Source of the DNA: Codonopsis lanceolata
Taxonomy: Eukaryota; Streptophyta; Magnoliopsida; Asterales; Campanulaceae
DNA length: 64,000 nucleotides
NCBI GenBank assembly: GCA_013146195.2
Contig: CM028377.1
Coordinates: forward strand, 36,647,632 to 36,711,631
Direction: 5' to 3'
Within the stretch, counting starts at the first letter, position 1; every line of letters begins with the position of its first letter. Shown here in pieces: positions 34,041-46,099 of this stretch. Below the pieces are notes generated by a model. The model saw only the letters and a program-made list of their open reading frames with translations. It had not been told where the DNA came from and searched no databases. Made by a program: the position numbers and the translations under genes.

Positions 34041-37000
34041 ATGGATTTACGAATTTTATCATGGAACATGTGGGGTATTAACTCGGGGTGAGCTTGGTCC
34101 GGGTTGGTCCATTTTTTTGGAAAAAATGAGAAAACCGGAACCAGACCAATAGTCCGGTTCACAAAAAATTTAGAACCGGAACCAACCCAATAAGTGTGAG
34201 AACCAATACATTGGTCCGGTCCAGAACCAATGGAAGACGCACCAAAACCAGAACCAAACCAATACAATGAATTTTTACTTTTTAACTATTTAATACAAAT
34301 ATATAATAAAATTTTGAAGACTTTAACTTTATAAAAAGATTAAACAACCTTCGATAAAAATACATTCAAACATGTTTCTAAAACAACTTTCGATAAAAGT
34401 ACAAACTTAAAAGTAGAACATTATAGATGTCTCTTGGAGTTAATAACCGGAACAATGATTAGCAACATAGAGACTACAGCCCAAGGGCATATCTGCAACA
34501 TAGAGACTACTGACTAATAACCAGAACAATAATCAACAATAAGGTGACAAGTAGAGACCTAGCATCTGGCCCAAAAATCAGCCTCCCACCAAGAAAGAAT
34601 TTCTGCAACATATGAAGCTTATATTGTCGCAGAAACAACCTGGAGCAACATAATAGCTTGAGGTAATAATAAAACAAAGAGCAAAACTATACTTTGGCAA
34701 CTAATTTTGTGTTCTCCCTGTAGTGACGTAGTCACTCTCATTTCTCTTTCCTTGTTAACTTAACTCATGTAGGATTTGAAAGGAATCTCGTACTACGAGT
34801 ACACAACAGGAAGAAGAATCGAAAGAGAAGAATTATGTTTTCTATCACCCCCCACAAGTCCACGAGGGATCTACTAATCTGTGGACTACGAACACTTCCA
34901 CTCTTGCAAGGATTTTGCATTGCCCTTAGGCCTCAAAGAGCATGCTTCTCTAGAAATAATGTTGAACTCTGATAAATGATATGAGACTGCATAATAAGTA
35001 GGCCCATAGAAAACCCATCCAATAGTTCAATTAAAATGAAAAATCATTTTCAGTGGTAATCAATCTATACTTCAAATTAGAATTCTTTGTTATAGCCACT
35101 TGGTACAGCTTAAGTCAAATCACTAAAGAAATCTATTCATACCTTAGCTAGAAAGATTTTTGAAGAAACACCACTTCAAAGTAGGCAGAAATCAGGTAGA
35201 ACCCCCAAATCAAACAAATTGGCAGTACAATGGCTAAGGAGAGGAAAACAGATAGTTATACTTTCACACAACTCAACAACCCAATATAAAACATTCTTCG
35301 TAAACATTTACATAGGCCAATACAGACCTTTATATCCTACATTGATATTTATACTTTTACACAACTCAACAACAAAGAGACGGTTTGAAATCTAAAAAAA
35401 CTGTTGCACAATTGGAATCTAAAGAGACATAGTTTTCATACCAGAATTTGAACTCTAAGAAACTGCTGCATATTGAAGGGGAATGCAGAGAATTACCAGG
35501 TAAAAAATCAACACAAAAACAAATCAAAACCCTAGATCACGAGAATCAAATCAACAGAGAGAGAATTTGGTACCTATGGTTGTGGCTGTGAGGAGACGAG
35601 GAAGAACCCACCCAAAGTCGACGAAATGAGAGACGCGAAAGAGGGAGAGAGAAGCTGCGAACTGCGAAGGGTTTGAGTCTTGTCCACTGCGCTGTCCGAC
35701 TGAAGGCGAATTGGCGACACCGCGAAGGTGGCGACTGGCGAGTAGCGAAGGCCAAGGCTGATTGCTTGATTTAGGGTTTGAGTTTTTGCGTTTGATTGAG
35801 ATTAAGGGGAGAACGTGAGGGAGAACTGGAGAAGGGTCAGGGGATGACGCACTGGACAATGGACGAGAAAAAAATAATAGCAGCACAACAAATATCTAAA
35901 GTAACTATTTATATTTTTCATCTAGGTTTTTTTTTTGTAGGTAAAAAATAAAAATAATATAATGTACATAGTGGTCCGGTTCAGTTTCAAAACCGAATTT
36001 TAAAACTCAAAATCAGGATCAGACCAATTATTCGGTTCTTCAAAAATTCTGGACCAAGACCAAACCAAAAAATTGGTCCGGTCCAATTTTCATTGGTTTG
36101 GTTCGGTTCCTTGGTCCAGTTCGGTTTTTAAAAAAACTTGCTCACCCCTAGACTATTAACGATGCGTGTAAGAGACAAGTGCTTAGTTCAGTCATCAGAA
36201 GATGGAAGCCTCAAGTGGTGTGTTTACAGAAGACAAAAATGGATAAGGTTGATAGAAGGGTGGTGTAGTGTGGGTGGGGGTAGATGGGCTCATTGGGAGC
36301 ACTTGGATGCGGCAGGGGCAGATGGGGGTATTTTAGTGATGTGGGACAGTAGGGTTATTTGCAAGGTAAGGATAAAGAAGGGCAGATACTCAGTCTCTTG
36401 CCTCTTCAAGGCTGTGGCCTCGGATAAGGTTTGGGTGTTTCCTGGGAGGGATCGATCGACCTTGTCTGGATGCTGCGAGGAAGGAGCTTTGGGAGGAGTT
36501 AACCTGCATTTATTTATGAGCTTTGGAGGTTTCCGTGGTGTATTGGTGGAGATTTCAATGTTGTTAGATTCCCGCATGAAAGACTTTGGTCGTGGGTTTA
36601 TTCGCAGGATGAACTTTAACGATCTCATCAATAATTTGGCTTTGGTGGACTTACCACTCTCAAGGGGCGATCATACTTGGTTCAGGAATAGGAACGGTGA
36701 TAGGCATCAAGGCTCCCGCCTTGACTGATTCTTAGTTTCCTTTGACTGGGAGAAGAGTTTTGGCGATTCATTTCAGACTTGTTTCCCAGGGTGTTATCGG
36801 ATCATGTACCTTTATGCTTCGATTGTGGAGGTGCACAGGTCAGAAAATCTCCGTTTAGATTTGAGAAAATGTGGCTTCTTGAGCCAGGGTTTTTAGAATG
36901 GGTCAAGGCGAAATGGCACTCTTTTGTTGGGGGACCCCTCTTTCAGATTTGCGAGGAAGTTAAAGCTCCTCAAAGAAGAGCTGAAAGTGTGGAACATAGA

Positions 37001-38437
37001 TGTTTTTGGCAACACGGACGATAGTTTAAAGAACTCCTTAGCTGAAATTCAATCACTGGATGAAATTGCAGGCTTCTCAAGCCTGACTAGTGAGGAGGTT
37101 AATCGGTGTGACTTGCTGAATTTGGAGGTTAAATGGCTCCTTGTTAGAGAGGAAGTGTGCTGGAAACAAAAATCATGGGTGCAATGGCTCAAGGAGGGAG
37201 CCAAGAATACAAAAAATTTCCACCGAGTGGCTAATGCACAAGATGGCGAATCAGATTCAGTTAGTCAAGGTTGATGAGATCGTATTGGAAGGTAAGGACG
37301 ACATTAAAAGGGGTATTGTTGGGTTCTATGAGCATCTGTTTAAGTAAAATAATGATTGGCACCTTAAGATGGAAGGGATTCATTTTGATTGCTTAGATCT
37401 AGAGGAAAGAGAGGCTCTAGAAACCCCATTCACAGAGGAGGAGGTCTTGTCGGCGGTTAAAGGTATTAGTGGTGACAAAGCTCCTAGCCGGATGGGTTTT
37501 CGTTGGTTTTTTACCAACTATGCTGGGGCTTTACCAAAGATGAATTGAGGGAGGTGTTTCGCTTCTTCTTCGAGCAAAAAAAGTTTGAGAAGAGCCTCAA
37601 CGCCTCTTTTATTACCATTATTCCGAAAAAGTTGGGGGCAGTGAATGTAAAAGACTTTAGGCCGATCAGCCTCATAGGCCGAAAAAGTTTGAAGAAGGTT
37701 ATGAGTAAGCTGATTTCTGATTGGTAGCATGCTTTTGTGGGTGGTCGTCAGATTATGGATGTGGTTCTGGTTGCAAACGAAGCAGTTGATGCTAGGATTA
37801 AGAATGGGGTTCCAGGGTTGGTAGGGTTGGTTGTTGTGCAAGCTGGACATTGAGAAAGCCTATGATCGCATTCATTGGGATTTCTTGCTTTACGTGTTCG
37901 CTAGAATGGGGCTCGGGCATAAATGGAGAGTTTGGATACGCTTTTGCATATCTACGGTGAAACTCTCCATACTAGTCAATGGAGAACCGGCTGGATTTTT
38001 TTCGAGCTTCAGAGGTCTCCGCCAAGGAGACCCCCACTCACCTTTCCTCTTCATCATTGTTACGGAAGCTTCTGAAGGCTTCAATTGAAGGAGGGTTCAT
38101 TAAGGGGTTTAATGTTGGGAGGCTTGGTGGTTCAGAGGTTCCGGTGTCGCACTTATTCTTCGCAAATGATACCCTTATTTTCTGTGAGGCGGAAGAGGCT
38201 CAATTGGGGTATCTCAGGATGGTCATGTTATTTTTCCAAGCTGGGCTGAAAATTAATATTGCTAAGAGTGAGATCTATCTGGTGGGTGATATGGAGAATA
38301 TGTATATGCTGGCAGACTTTTTTGGGTGTAAAGTGGTCTCCCTTCCTTCGATGTATCTTGGCCTCCCTATTGGTGCGAATTTTGGAAGCTTAGCCATTTG
38401 GAACCCAGTCATTGAGAAGTATGAAAGACGGCTCTGA
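34041..38437 (+). pseudogene. LINE ORF2 interrupted by a hAT element
   Basis: ORF2 starts MDLRILSWNMWGIN at 34041, is interrupted by a hAT element (34083-36153), and resumes with DACKRQVLSSVIRRWKPQVV from about 36161. After the interruption follow endonuclease (VDLPLSRGDHTWFRN, GSRLD), linker (WKQKSWVQWLKEG) and reverse transcriptase (CKLDIEKAYDRIHWDF, LRQGDPHSPFLF, HLFFANDTLIFC, YLGLPIGANFG). Several stops and shifts are present, and the catalytic motif reads FAND instead of FADD. No ORF1 is seen upstream. It ends at about 38437 where gypsy sequence begins. Confidence 0.85.
34083..36153. mobile_element. hAT-like element inserted in a LINE ORF2
   Basis: Ends are TCGGGGTGAGC on the left and GCTCACCCCTA on the right. 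TATTAAC occurs on both sides (34076-34082 and 36154-36160). Removing the insert and one TATTAAC restores the LINE reading frame across the site, which proves the boundaries to within a few bases. Sub-terminal zones are dense in GGTCCGGTTC/AACCGGAACC motifs. Interior ORFs near 35546-35886 are simple leader-like sequence; no transposase is seen. Confidence 0.85.
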
Positions 38438-38505
38438 TACCTCCAAACCCCATTTTCCTCAGAAACCTGGCCCGAATTTGGAAAGGCAGAGATAATACTG
38501 GCCGG

Positions 38506-39537
38506 TTGATACGGGAAAGTAGTGCAGAACTCAGATCAGAGGGTATCAGTTTCAGATCAGGCAGGGGCAGAATCAGTTCAGAAGGTACAGATCCGAGCAA
38601 TATGGCAGCCAAGAATAAACAAGCTATGACAGGGGATAGCGACAACTGGAACAGCTGGGAACTAGAAGGGGAAACTCCTGCGTATGCACCTCCTCCTGGG
38701 CTTGAGGCTTGGTTAAGAAAGAAACTGGACACCCATGCAAAAAGAATAATGGATCAGGTGGTAAGTGACCTTTTGGCCAGTTTTTCAGAAACTTTTGCGA
38801 CTTTCTCGCAAAAGGCCAAAATTCCAGAATATGTTCCTAATACTTCCCACTCTCCTGAAATAAACTCCCCTGATACCACAGAAAATATCCTTTTCCAAGC
38901 CTCCAAAAAACCATCAAATGCCAGCTACCAACCCGGTGATGACCTCCTTGCTCAAGGAAACATGATTTCTAATGCCTATGACTCTAACTCATATCCTCCA
39001 GAAATCAGCCTTGATCCTCCCCACCTGAATGCCTATTATCACAACCAAGAAAATCATTCCCCTTTTGATCCTTCAGATACCTATTTCCACATGACCCCGG
39101 GGAATTTAAAAAGAATCATTTGCATACCAGAAAAAGAATCCCTACTGGGCCAAGGTCCAGTCAAGCCAATTTCATTACAACTATATCCAAAAAAGAAAAC
39201 CCCGCTCAGTTGCCTGACCAAAACCCGATCTAGCCATATATCAAAACCAAGGAGTCGAAAAGAACGACATTACGATGACTTGCCCGCCCCAAGATCTGAA
39301 ATACTCCAAACGCTGTGCACCCATGGGATATTGAAACCCATGGATAATTACCGTCCACCCAAACCGTTACCCATCACCTGGAACCATGCCCAGTTTTGCG
39401 AGTATCATCAATGCAGCGGTCATCTTACCGATCAATGCTACATGCTCAGAGACGCAATTCAGGACCTCATCGACAACAAGGAAATTACGGTGGCGGGTAC
39501 CAAAATCTTTGAAACAAGTCAAGCCGAGGAGGTCTAA
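38506..39537 (+). CDS. Tat-type gypsy gag, C-terminal half (element T1)
   Basis: An open frame of 343 codons. The last 80 residues carry the modified zinc knuckle FCEYHQCSGHLTDQCYML followed by IQDLIDNKEI, characteristic of Tat-lineage gypsy Gag proteins. The N-terminal part is hydrophilic and Pro/Ser-rich (PAYAPPPGLEAWLRKKLD). It is preceded directly by LINE sequence, so the 5' LTR and the start of gag may be missing. It forms particles with the pol products encoded downstream. The frame is intact, but the element as a whole is not. Confidence 0.75.
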   Translation: MIRESSAELRSEGISFRSGRGRISSEGTDPSNMAAKNKQAMTGDSDNWNSWELEGETPAYAPPPGLEAWLRKKLDTHAKRIMDQVVSDLLASFSETFATFSQKAKIPEYVPNTSHSPEINSPDTTENILFQASKKPSNASYQPGDDLLAQGNMISNAYDSNSYPPEISLDPPHLNAYYHNQENHSPFDPSDTYFHMTPGNLKRIICIPEKESLLGQGPVKPISLQLYPKKKTPLSCLTKTRSSHISKPRSRKERHYDDLPAPRSEILQTLCTHGILKPMDNYRPPKPLPITWNHAQFCEYHQCSGHLTDQCYMLRDAIQDLIDNKEITVAGTKIFETSQAEEV

Positions 39538-40079
39538 AAAAAGGGGGGGCAAGTTAGTCTAATTAACCATGAATAAAGGTGCTGTAAAATATGTTGATCA
39601 ATAAAGGAGTTTCCAATAAGTGTTCAGGGGACAGCTTTCTGGGTATGATAGACAAAGGCACTGATTATGAATAGCTCCCTGCTGAGTTCGAGTCTATTTC
39701 TAATAAGCCTCTGTAGAATTGGTACACCACGACCGGTCCGCTCCTGACACCCGCAGACCTGGTAGACCGCTTCGGATATACTATCCCCACTCCTTTCCCT
39801 AGCTTTACGGATTGGTCATCTACCGATCCGCTACCTAAAGTTGAGGATCTCAAACCCCAGGTCCTCAACAATGTAATAACCCCTGTACAGTAAACTTTTA
39901 ATAATAATATAAATGTCTTTGCTTATTCCTTAGTTGCACCTACTTTAAAAGACACATTAAATAATAATAATTATGATAATGAGTCATTTAATAAAATGGA
40001 CCCAAAAGATAAAAATTGTCTACTTGAGCTTGCAAAGTCAGTTGAGTACCTGTGAAGGGCCATTCATCGCCATCAAGAC
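39538..40079 (+). other. Gag-pol linker of element T1
   Basis: Frame is broken. Fragments such as TPADLVDRFGYTIPTPFPSF and DWSSTDPLPKVEDLK can be read. I could not find a clear protease active site (DTG/DSG). Confidence 0.45.
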
Positions 40080-42740
40080 TTGTCCACCATCAACCCTGGG
40101 CTGGACAATGAAGTCAAAGAAATCAGAATCGGCAGCTACCTCCAAGGTTCAGAAAGAATAGCACTCATTGATCTCCTCAAAGAGTTCGTAGACATTTTTG
40201 CCTGGTCCTACGAAGATATGCTCGGCCTGGATCCAGCTATAGTCGAGCACCGGATTCCCACATATCCGGATGCTCGCCCAGTCAAACAGAAGCTCCGCCG
40301 CATCAAGCCAGAATGGTCACTACAAGTCAAAGAAGAAATCGTGAAGTAGCTGCACGTCAACTTCATTCGGGTAGTTGAATACCCGACCTGCTGTCCAATA
40401 TAGTGACCGTTCCCAAGCCTAACGGGAAAGTCAGAATTTGTGTAGACTTCCGCGACATCAACAAAGCGTCGCCCAAAGATGACTTCCCCCTGCCCAACAT
40501 TGATATTGTGGTAGATGCCGCCGCAGCTCACAAAGTCCGATCCTTCGGCGGCATGCCGGGCTACAATCAAATCAAAATGGCGAGAAGACCAGAGAAGACC
40601 TCATTCACTACTCCTGGGGACTTATTGTTACAATCGTCATGCCATTCGGATTAAAGAATGCCTGAGCCACTTACTGAGGGTCGCCACCACCCTCTTCCAT
40701 GACATGATCCATAGAGATGGAGGTCTATGTTGATGATATGATCGTGCATTCCAAATGACGCCAACGGTGCTCACATCAAAGATCTTCTAAGTTCTTCGAA
40801 AGATTAAGGAAGCACCGGATGAAGCTTAACCCCACCAAATGCACATTTGGGGTTACCGAGGCAAAGTCCTCGATTCTTAGTAATCGAGCAAGGCATCGAG
40901 ATCGAGCCAAAGAAAGATCGAGCCATCCTAGAAATGCCACAAAAACTCCCACCGAAGTCAAAGGCTTCCTACATCGGACATCACCGTTTCATCGACAAAT
41001 GACCACCACCTATGAGCCCCTCTTTAAACTCCTAAAAAAGAATACTGACCAAGTCTGGGACGCAAAATGCCAGCTAGCCTTCGAGAAAATAAAAGCCTAC
41101 CTTACCAATCCCCCTGCGCTAGCTCTACCCTATACACATAAACCTCTCATCATATACTTAACCGTCACATACACGTCAGTAGGGGCTATGCTCACCCAAG
41201 AGAAAGAAAATTCCTACATTGAAAATGCCATATATTTCATAAGTAGGAAGCTACAAGGAAGCGAGCTAAATTATTCGGCGTTGGAAAAAAGCTGCACGGC
41301 CTAGTCTGGGCCACTCAGAGGCTCAAAACTTATCTCCAAGGAAGGCCTATCAAACTCATATCCAGGATCGACCCCATCAAATACATCTTCGGTAAGCCAT
41401 CACTGTCCAGCAGACTAGCCAAGTGGTCCTTTCTTCTTAATGAGTTTGACATAACTTATGTCACACTCAAGTCTATCAAAGGGAGTGTCATTGCAGACCA
41501 TTTAGCCGATCTGCCCTTGAAGGCCGAAGATGTGACTGAGCCTAGTTTCCCAGATGAAGGTGTCCTGGAAATCATTGACCATGACACCTGTTGGCAGATG
41601 TTCTTTGACGGAGCCGCGAACAAAAGAAGCTTTGGCATATGAATCTTGTTAATCGATCCGGCTGACTCTCATACTCCGCTGGCTATAAGGTTGGAGTTCA
41701 AATATTCAAATAATACGGCGGAATATGAAGCCTGTATTGCTGGCCTAGAAGAAGCTCTCCAAAGGGGAGCTAAAGATCTCAAAGTCTACGGAGACTCTGC
41801 CTTAATCATAAATCAAGTCGAAGGAAGATGGAAGACCCAGGATCCTCGGCTGCAGCTCTATCATGCCAAGTTAACAACAGTCGCCGCCCGATTTGGTTCT
41901 ATCTCGTTTCATTATCTGCCACGAGATAGGAATCAATTCGCCGATGCCCTGGCCACTCTGGCGTCACAAGTCCAGATTCCCGCGGAAACTAAAGTTTAGC
42001 CATTTATAGTCGAGAAAAAGGTCATTCCGACATACTTTTTCAAAATTAATGCAGCCCCTGAAGCAGATCACGAGCCCTGGTATGCTGACATTTTAAATCT
42101 GCTCCAGAAAGGTCTTTATCCTCCTGGCTTAGACAAGAGAGGAAGAGTCTCCCTGCGAAGATGGGCCTCCCAATTCGTACTCAGCGGTGGCAGCCTGTAT
42201 AAGAGGCATTATCAAGGCCTCAACTTACTATGTGTCAATCAGGCCAAAGCTGAGCAAATTATGGATCAACTACACGGTGGTACCTGTGGGCCTCACATGA
42301 ACGGCCATATGCTATCAAAGAAAGTCATCCGATAGGGGTACTATTGGAGTATGCTCGAAACTGATTGTATCCGGTGGGTGCGACATTGCGACAAATGTCA
42401 ACGCTTTGCCAATCTACAGTATGTGCCCCCACACGTCCTATACAACTCCACAACCCCTTGGCCCTTCTCAACAAGGGGTATCGACGTCATAGGCCAAATT
42501 CACCCGAAGGGATCCAATGGCCATGAATACGTCCTAGTAGCCGTCGATTACTTCACAAAATGGGTGGAAGCCTCTTCCTACAAGATCCTAAATGCCCGAA
42601 AGGTGTCCGAATTCATCCGGGCCAATATCATATATCGCTATGGGGTACTTTCGAGATAATCTCCGACAACGGCTCTCATTTTGAAGTGGACGTGAATCGT
42701 CTGCTAGATGAGTTCAAGATCCAAAGACACAAATCCTCCC
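40080..42740 (+). pseudogene. Tat-type gypsy pol (RT, RNase H, aRNase H, partial integrase), element T1
   Basis: In order: reverse transcriptase (FAWSYEDMLGLDPAIVEHRI, KVRICVDFRDINKASPKDDF, GYNQIKMA, VYVDDMIVHSK) 40080-40790; RNase H (AFEKIKAYLTNPPALALP, ISRKLQGSELNYSALEK) 41040-41420; a second archaeal-type RNase H (WQMFFDGAANK, NNTAEYEACIAGLEEAL, VYGDSALIINQVEG, FADALATLAS) 41560-41999; integrase (CDKCQRFANL, YVLVAVDYFTKWVEA, ISDNGSHFE) 42060-42740. The second RNase H marks the Tat lineage. Stops and shifts occur near 40350, 40400, 40740 and 42335. Integrase is cut at 42740. Confidence 0.9.
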
Positions 42741-43261
42741 CTTACTGTGAGGTTCCCGAGGGGTGCGACCCGCGCCCCGCGCGCCCTTGGATAGGGGTGC
42801 GCGTACGTGCGGATGCGGGACACCACTGCTCTCGTTCCACCCTCCCTTGTTTAGGGGAAGACGAAATCAAAAGTGCGAGAGGAGTGCTGTCTATGTTAGC
42901 ACGTTTGAATGTGCCTCGGTTGCCTTGAGTGGATTTTGTATTCAATATGGGAACTTATGGTTTCCCGCACCAAGTTATCCCTTGTTTAGGGGATACCAGG
43001 ATATGGGAATGCATTACCCTTTCATTCTCATTTTCCCTTTTTTAGGGGAAAACGGAAAAGTGCAAAAAAAGATATTGCGACGCCCCCACTATGGATTTTA
43101 TTAAAAATAGCCTTATGGCCCATTCAGATTACTATGGGAGCTTTGGGTTTCCCGCATCAAGTTATCCCTTGTTTAGGGGATACCAGGATATGGGAATGCA
43201 TCACCCCTCCATTCCCATATCTCCCTTTTTTAGGGGAGAACGGGAAAGTGCAAAGAGGGAA
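42741..43261. repeat. Tandem repeats with CCCTT-TTTAGGGG hairpins
   Basis: Two units of about 190 bp (about 42945-43075 and 43133-43261) share TTTCCCGCA-CAAGTTATCCC, GGATACCAGGATATGGGAAT and TTGCGA-GCCCC-AC. A more diverged unit precedes them. The short hairpin CCCTTGTTTAGGGG or CCCTTTTTTAGGGG occurs near 42845, 42984, 43035, 43164 and 43222. The last unit abuts the LTR at 43262, and the previous unit ends in a similar TTGCGACGCCCCCAC, like a second LTR end. Confidence 0.75.
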
Positions 43262-44587
43262 TGTTGCGAGGCCCCACTAAATCCGAAAGTTTTAGAGTTG
43301 TCATCTTTATTTTAAGGCAAATAAAGCAAAACCAAAGAAAAGAAAAATAAACCAGAGAAAAAGAAAACGGGTTCGGAGGCTAAGTTACGAGTTGGGAAGG
43401 TGCTAGGCACCCAACTCGCCCTTTCGGTCCTCAAAATGGTTTTTGGTGAAGTATGCTTATTGTCATATTTATCTCGCAAATAAATAAGGTATTAAAAAGA
43501 CAGGAAATTTAAACAAATACATTCGTGGCTACATTATTTACGGACTCGCAGCCATTTCCTTACAATAATTACAAACATGTTTAAGAATATTTTGCCATTA
43601 TAACGGCTCTTTTACAAAATATTTCCTATTCTAATCCGGGCAGCACAACGGCTTATATTGGCTACATCGTGCCGGATTTAAATACAACTTTTAAAAAAAT
43701 AATAAAAGACAAAAAGCAAATAAATACAATAAAATAGCGCCCTTAAAGGTTTTACCTTTTAGAGCGGCGGTGTGTTCGCTCTGTCCTTCAGGGAGAGGGA
43801 GTCTTTTGTTGTTGTTGTGTGGTTGTTGTTTTGATTTGGGCAGAATGACTGCTTTATTTCTGAGAGTTTGAGCTTGTCAACTCGGGCAGAGTGACAACTT
43901 ATTTGGGTAAGTTTTGGCCTTTTTGGTTGGGCGGAACCTAGGCTTAGTTTTTTTGACTTTTCAGCTCGTTACTCGGGCAGAGTAACGGCTTATTTGGGAT
44001 TTTTGGACTGGGGAAGTGAGGTGGATACCTAACAACTAGGCTAGGGATCACTTATAACCTATGGGTTTTTGATTTGGCAGAGTTTGGACGGGGTTTGGAG
44101 ACTCTAGGGGCTTCCACTCACCTATCTCGCACCTCTCGTACTAATTTATCGGTAGAACGCAGGAGTAGAGCTTCGTTGCGATCTTTTCTTCGCGGAAGAA
44201 TGAGAAACTGAAACTGGGAGCCGAGGCCTCCTATTTATACTGAAGGAGAGGGACACGGCCGGGATTCTTCAATTTGTTCTCCCTGCATCAGCCACTTGTA
44301 CCTTATGCTTCGAAGCTTGTACAATTTCTTTCTGAGAGACGCTAAAGGAGAAGGCTTGGTGCCAACAAGGGAACCCTTGGTGCGGCACCAAGGGGCCTTG
44401 GTGCGGCACCAGCCAAGCTTTTATCTTTTAATTTTTTGCACTTTCACCCCCTGCAGTTCACTGTTTCGCGCATCCTGCTTTTCCTTTCGCATTTTTGACT
44501 CATGTAACTTGACATTTGTTAAGTTTTAACAGTTCTTGATATTTTATGTCAGTCACATACCAAGGGTACGAAATTGAGGTGTCTACA
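43262..44587 (-). mobile_element. 3' LTR of minus-strand Tat element T3
   Basis: On the minus strand it starts TGTAGACACCTCAATTTCG, preceded by a purine-rich GTTGAGGGGCTC, and ends GGGGCCTCGCAACA. A TATAAATA box lies on the minus strand at 44239-44232. Between the LTR start and TATA are palindromes CTTGGTGCGGCACCAAG (44376-44392) and a second copy (44396-44412). The orientation matches the minus-strand integrase at 52187-53333, so I take both as one element. That linkage is inference, as the 5' LTR is not in the window. Confidence 0.6.
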
Positions 44588-46099
44588 GAGCCCCTCAACG
44601 ATGGAGTCTACGGGTAACCTAAAGCTTACTGAGTAGACGAACATCGTTGATAAACAATAGACTCTCCAATTTCGTTCATTTAAGAACGGGAGAATTCAAT
44701 TGGTAGCAGTTATAATGCACAGTTAACCTGCTATCCAAACTCCATAACCTAGACATTTTTAGTCGGTTATAAAAAATTATCGTAGTTTTAAGCAGATATG
44801 AATTTAATGTGCTCTGATGGTCGGACCTATTAATGTAGGCTGCCTACGTATTCCCCATTAAAGGAAATCAGACCAAACGTAGTTCAGGCCAAAAACCTAA
44901 ACTACAACCAAGTGAGGATGTCATGTTCTTCGGGTCAAGCCCGATCGAGAACACAACGAAAAAAGATTTTGTGTTTTTCGAAAATGCCGTATTCTTCCGG
45001 TCCGAAACCGTTGTCAAATACGGTATGAAGATTTGAATATTTTTCTGCCACCACATTTCAACCGGTCAATACCTTGTCGTTGAAACGTGTTAAGAGGAGT
45101 TTTCAAAGTTGTGTCTGGCTGGTCGCTGCCTTGTTTCCATACATAACCGAAAACTTTCAAATATCCGGCACTCGGCCAGATAAAGATCTGTCGCCGAGCA
45201 CGGCAAATTAATCATTCTTCAAGTATTTTCGAAAATTGTGATGTGGAAAACATTCTTTTTCCTTCCTTTTTTTCTCGCTCTCTCTGTTTTTTTTCTTTTG
45301 AAATATTCCTCTTTTTTGTGTTTTTGAAATATTCCTCTTTTTTTGTTTTTGAAATATTCCTCTTTTTTTTGTTTTTGAAATATTCATCTTTTTTTTTTTG
45401 AAATCAAAACTCAATTTGAAAAGAGTTTTTCTTTTATTTGAAAACAAAAGCAAACTTTTTTTTTTTGAATCAAAACTCATTTTGAAAAGAGTTTTTCTTT
45501 TATTTGAAAAACAAAGCAAAGTTTCCTTAAAAGGAAATTATTCTAAAGGTCGGGGAAGAATCACTGACTTACCTTTTGCGTGGGTGGCGGATTCGGTGAT
45601 CATTTTGCCACTCTTGTTGGGGAATTTATTCTTCTTCCTCTGCTGGGGATTTTATTATTGTTCTTTTCTTTCTCTTTTTTTTCTTTTTTTTCTTTTTTTT
45701 CTTTTTTTTTTTTTTTTTTTTTCTTTTTTTCTTTTTTATCCACTGGGGGTATTATTTTCTTTGTCCTCTGGTGAATGGTTGCCAATTTTGGTTAACAAGA
45801 TTGACTTTGTTAACTTTCCGTTAGGCTCAGGGACCATTTTGGAAACTTTGAAATCTGAGGATCAAAGTGTCGCAACTTCAAACTTTGGAGGGAGGAAAGG
45901 GAAAATTCTCTTTTTATCCCCTTATATGGACGGGAAAGGGGGGAGAGAAGCTACTGCTTCTTTTTTCTTTCTTCCTTCTTTCTTTTCCTTTCTTCCGCTC
46001 GTCACCATTGTTGCTGCTGCTTCTTTCTTTTTTTTATTTTCTTTATTTTCGCTCCTTTTTTCAATTTTCTTCCGCCAATTTCAGTGTTTTACTTAGCAG
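44588..46099. repeat. T3 internal region with T-rich tandem repeats
   Basis: Contains GGCTGCCTACGTATTCCCC, which I recall as a common motif of plant retroelement non-coding regions. At about 45300-45400 a unit of about 25 bp (GAAATATTCCTCTTTTTT) repeats four times. At 45400-45530 a unit with AAAACTCA-TTTGAAAAGAG occurs twice. A near-pure pyrimidine stretch of about 90 bp follows (45655-45745). The long ORF starting 45398 is a reading of this low-complexity DNA. Confidence 0.7.

Noticed and set aside
45398..46096. 232-codon ORF rich in Phe, Leu and Ser
   Set aside because: It is a translation of poly-pyrimidine tandem repeats, with no domain and no codon pattern.
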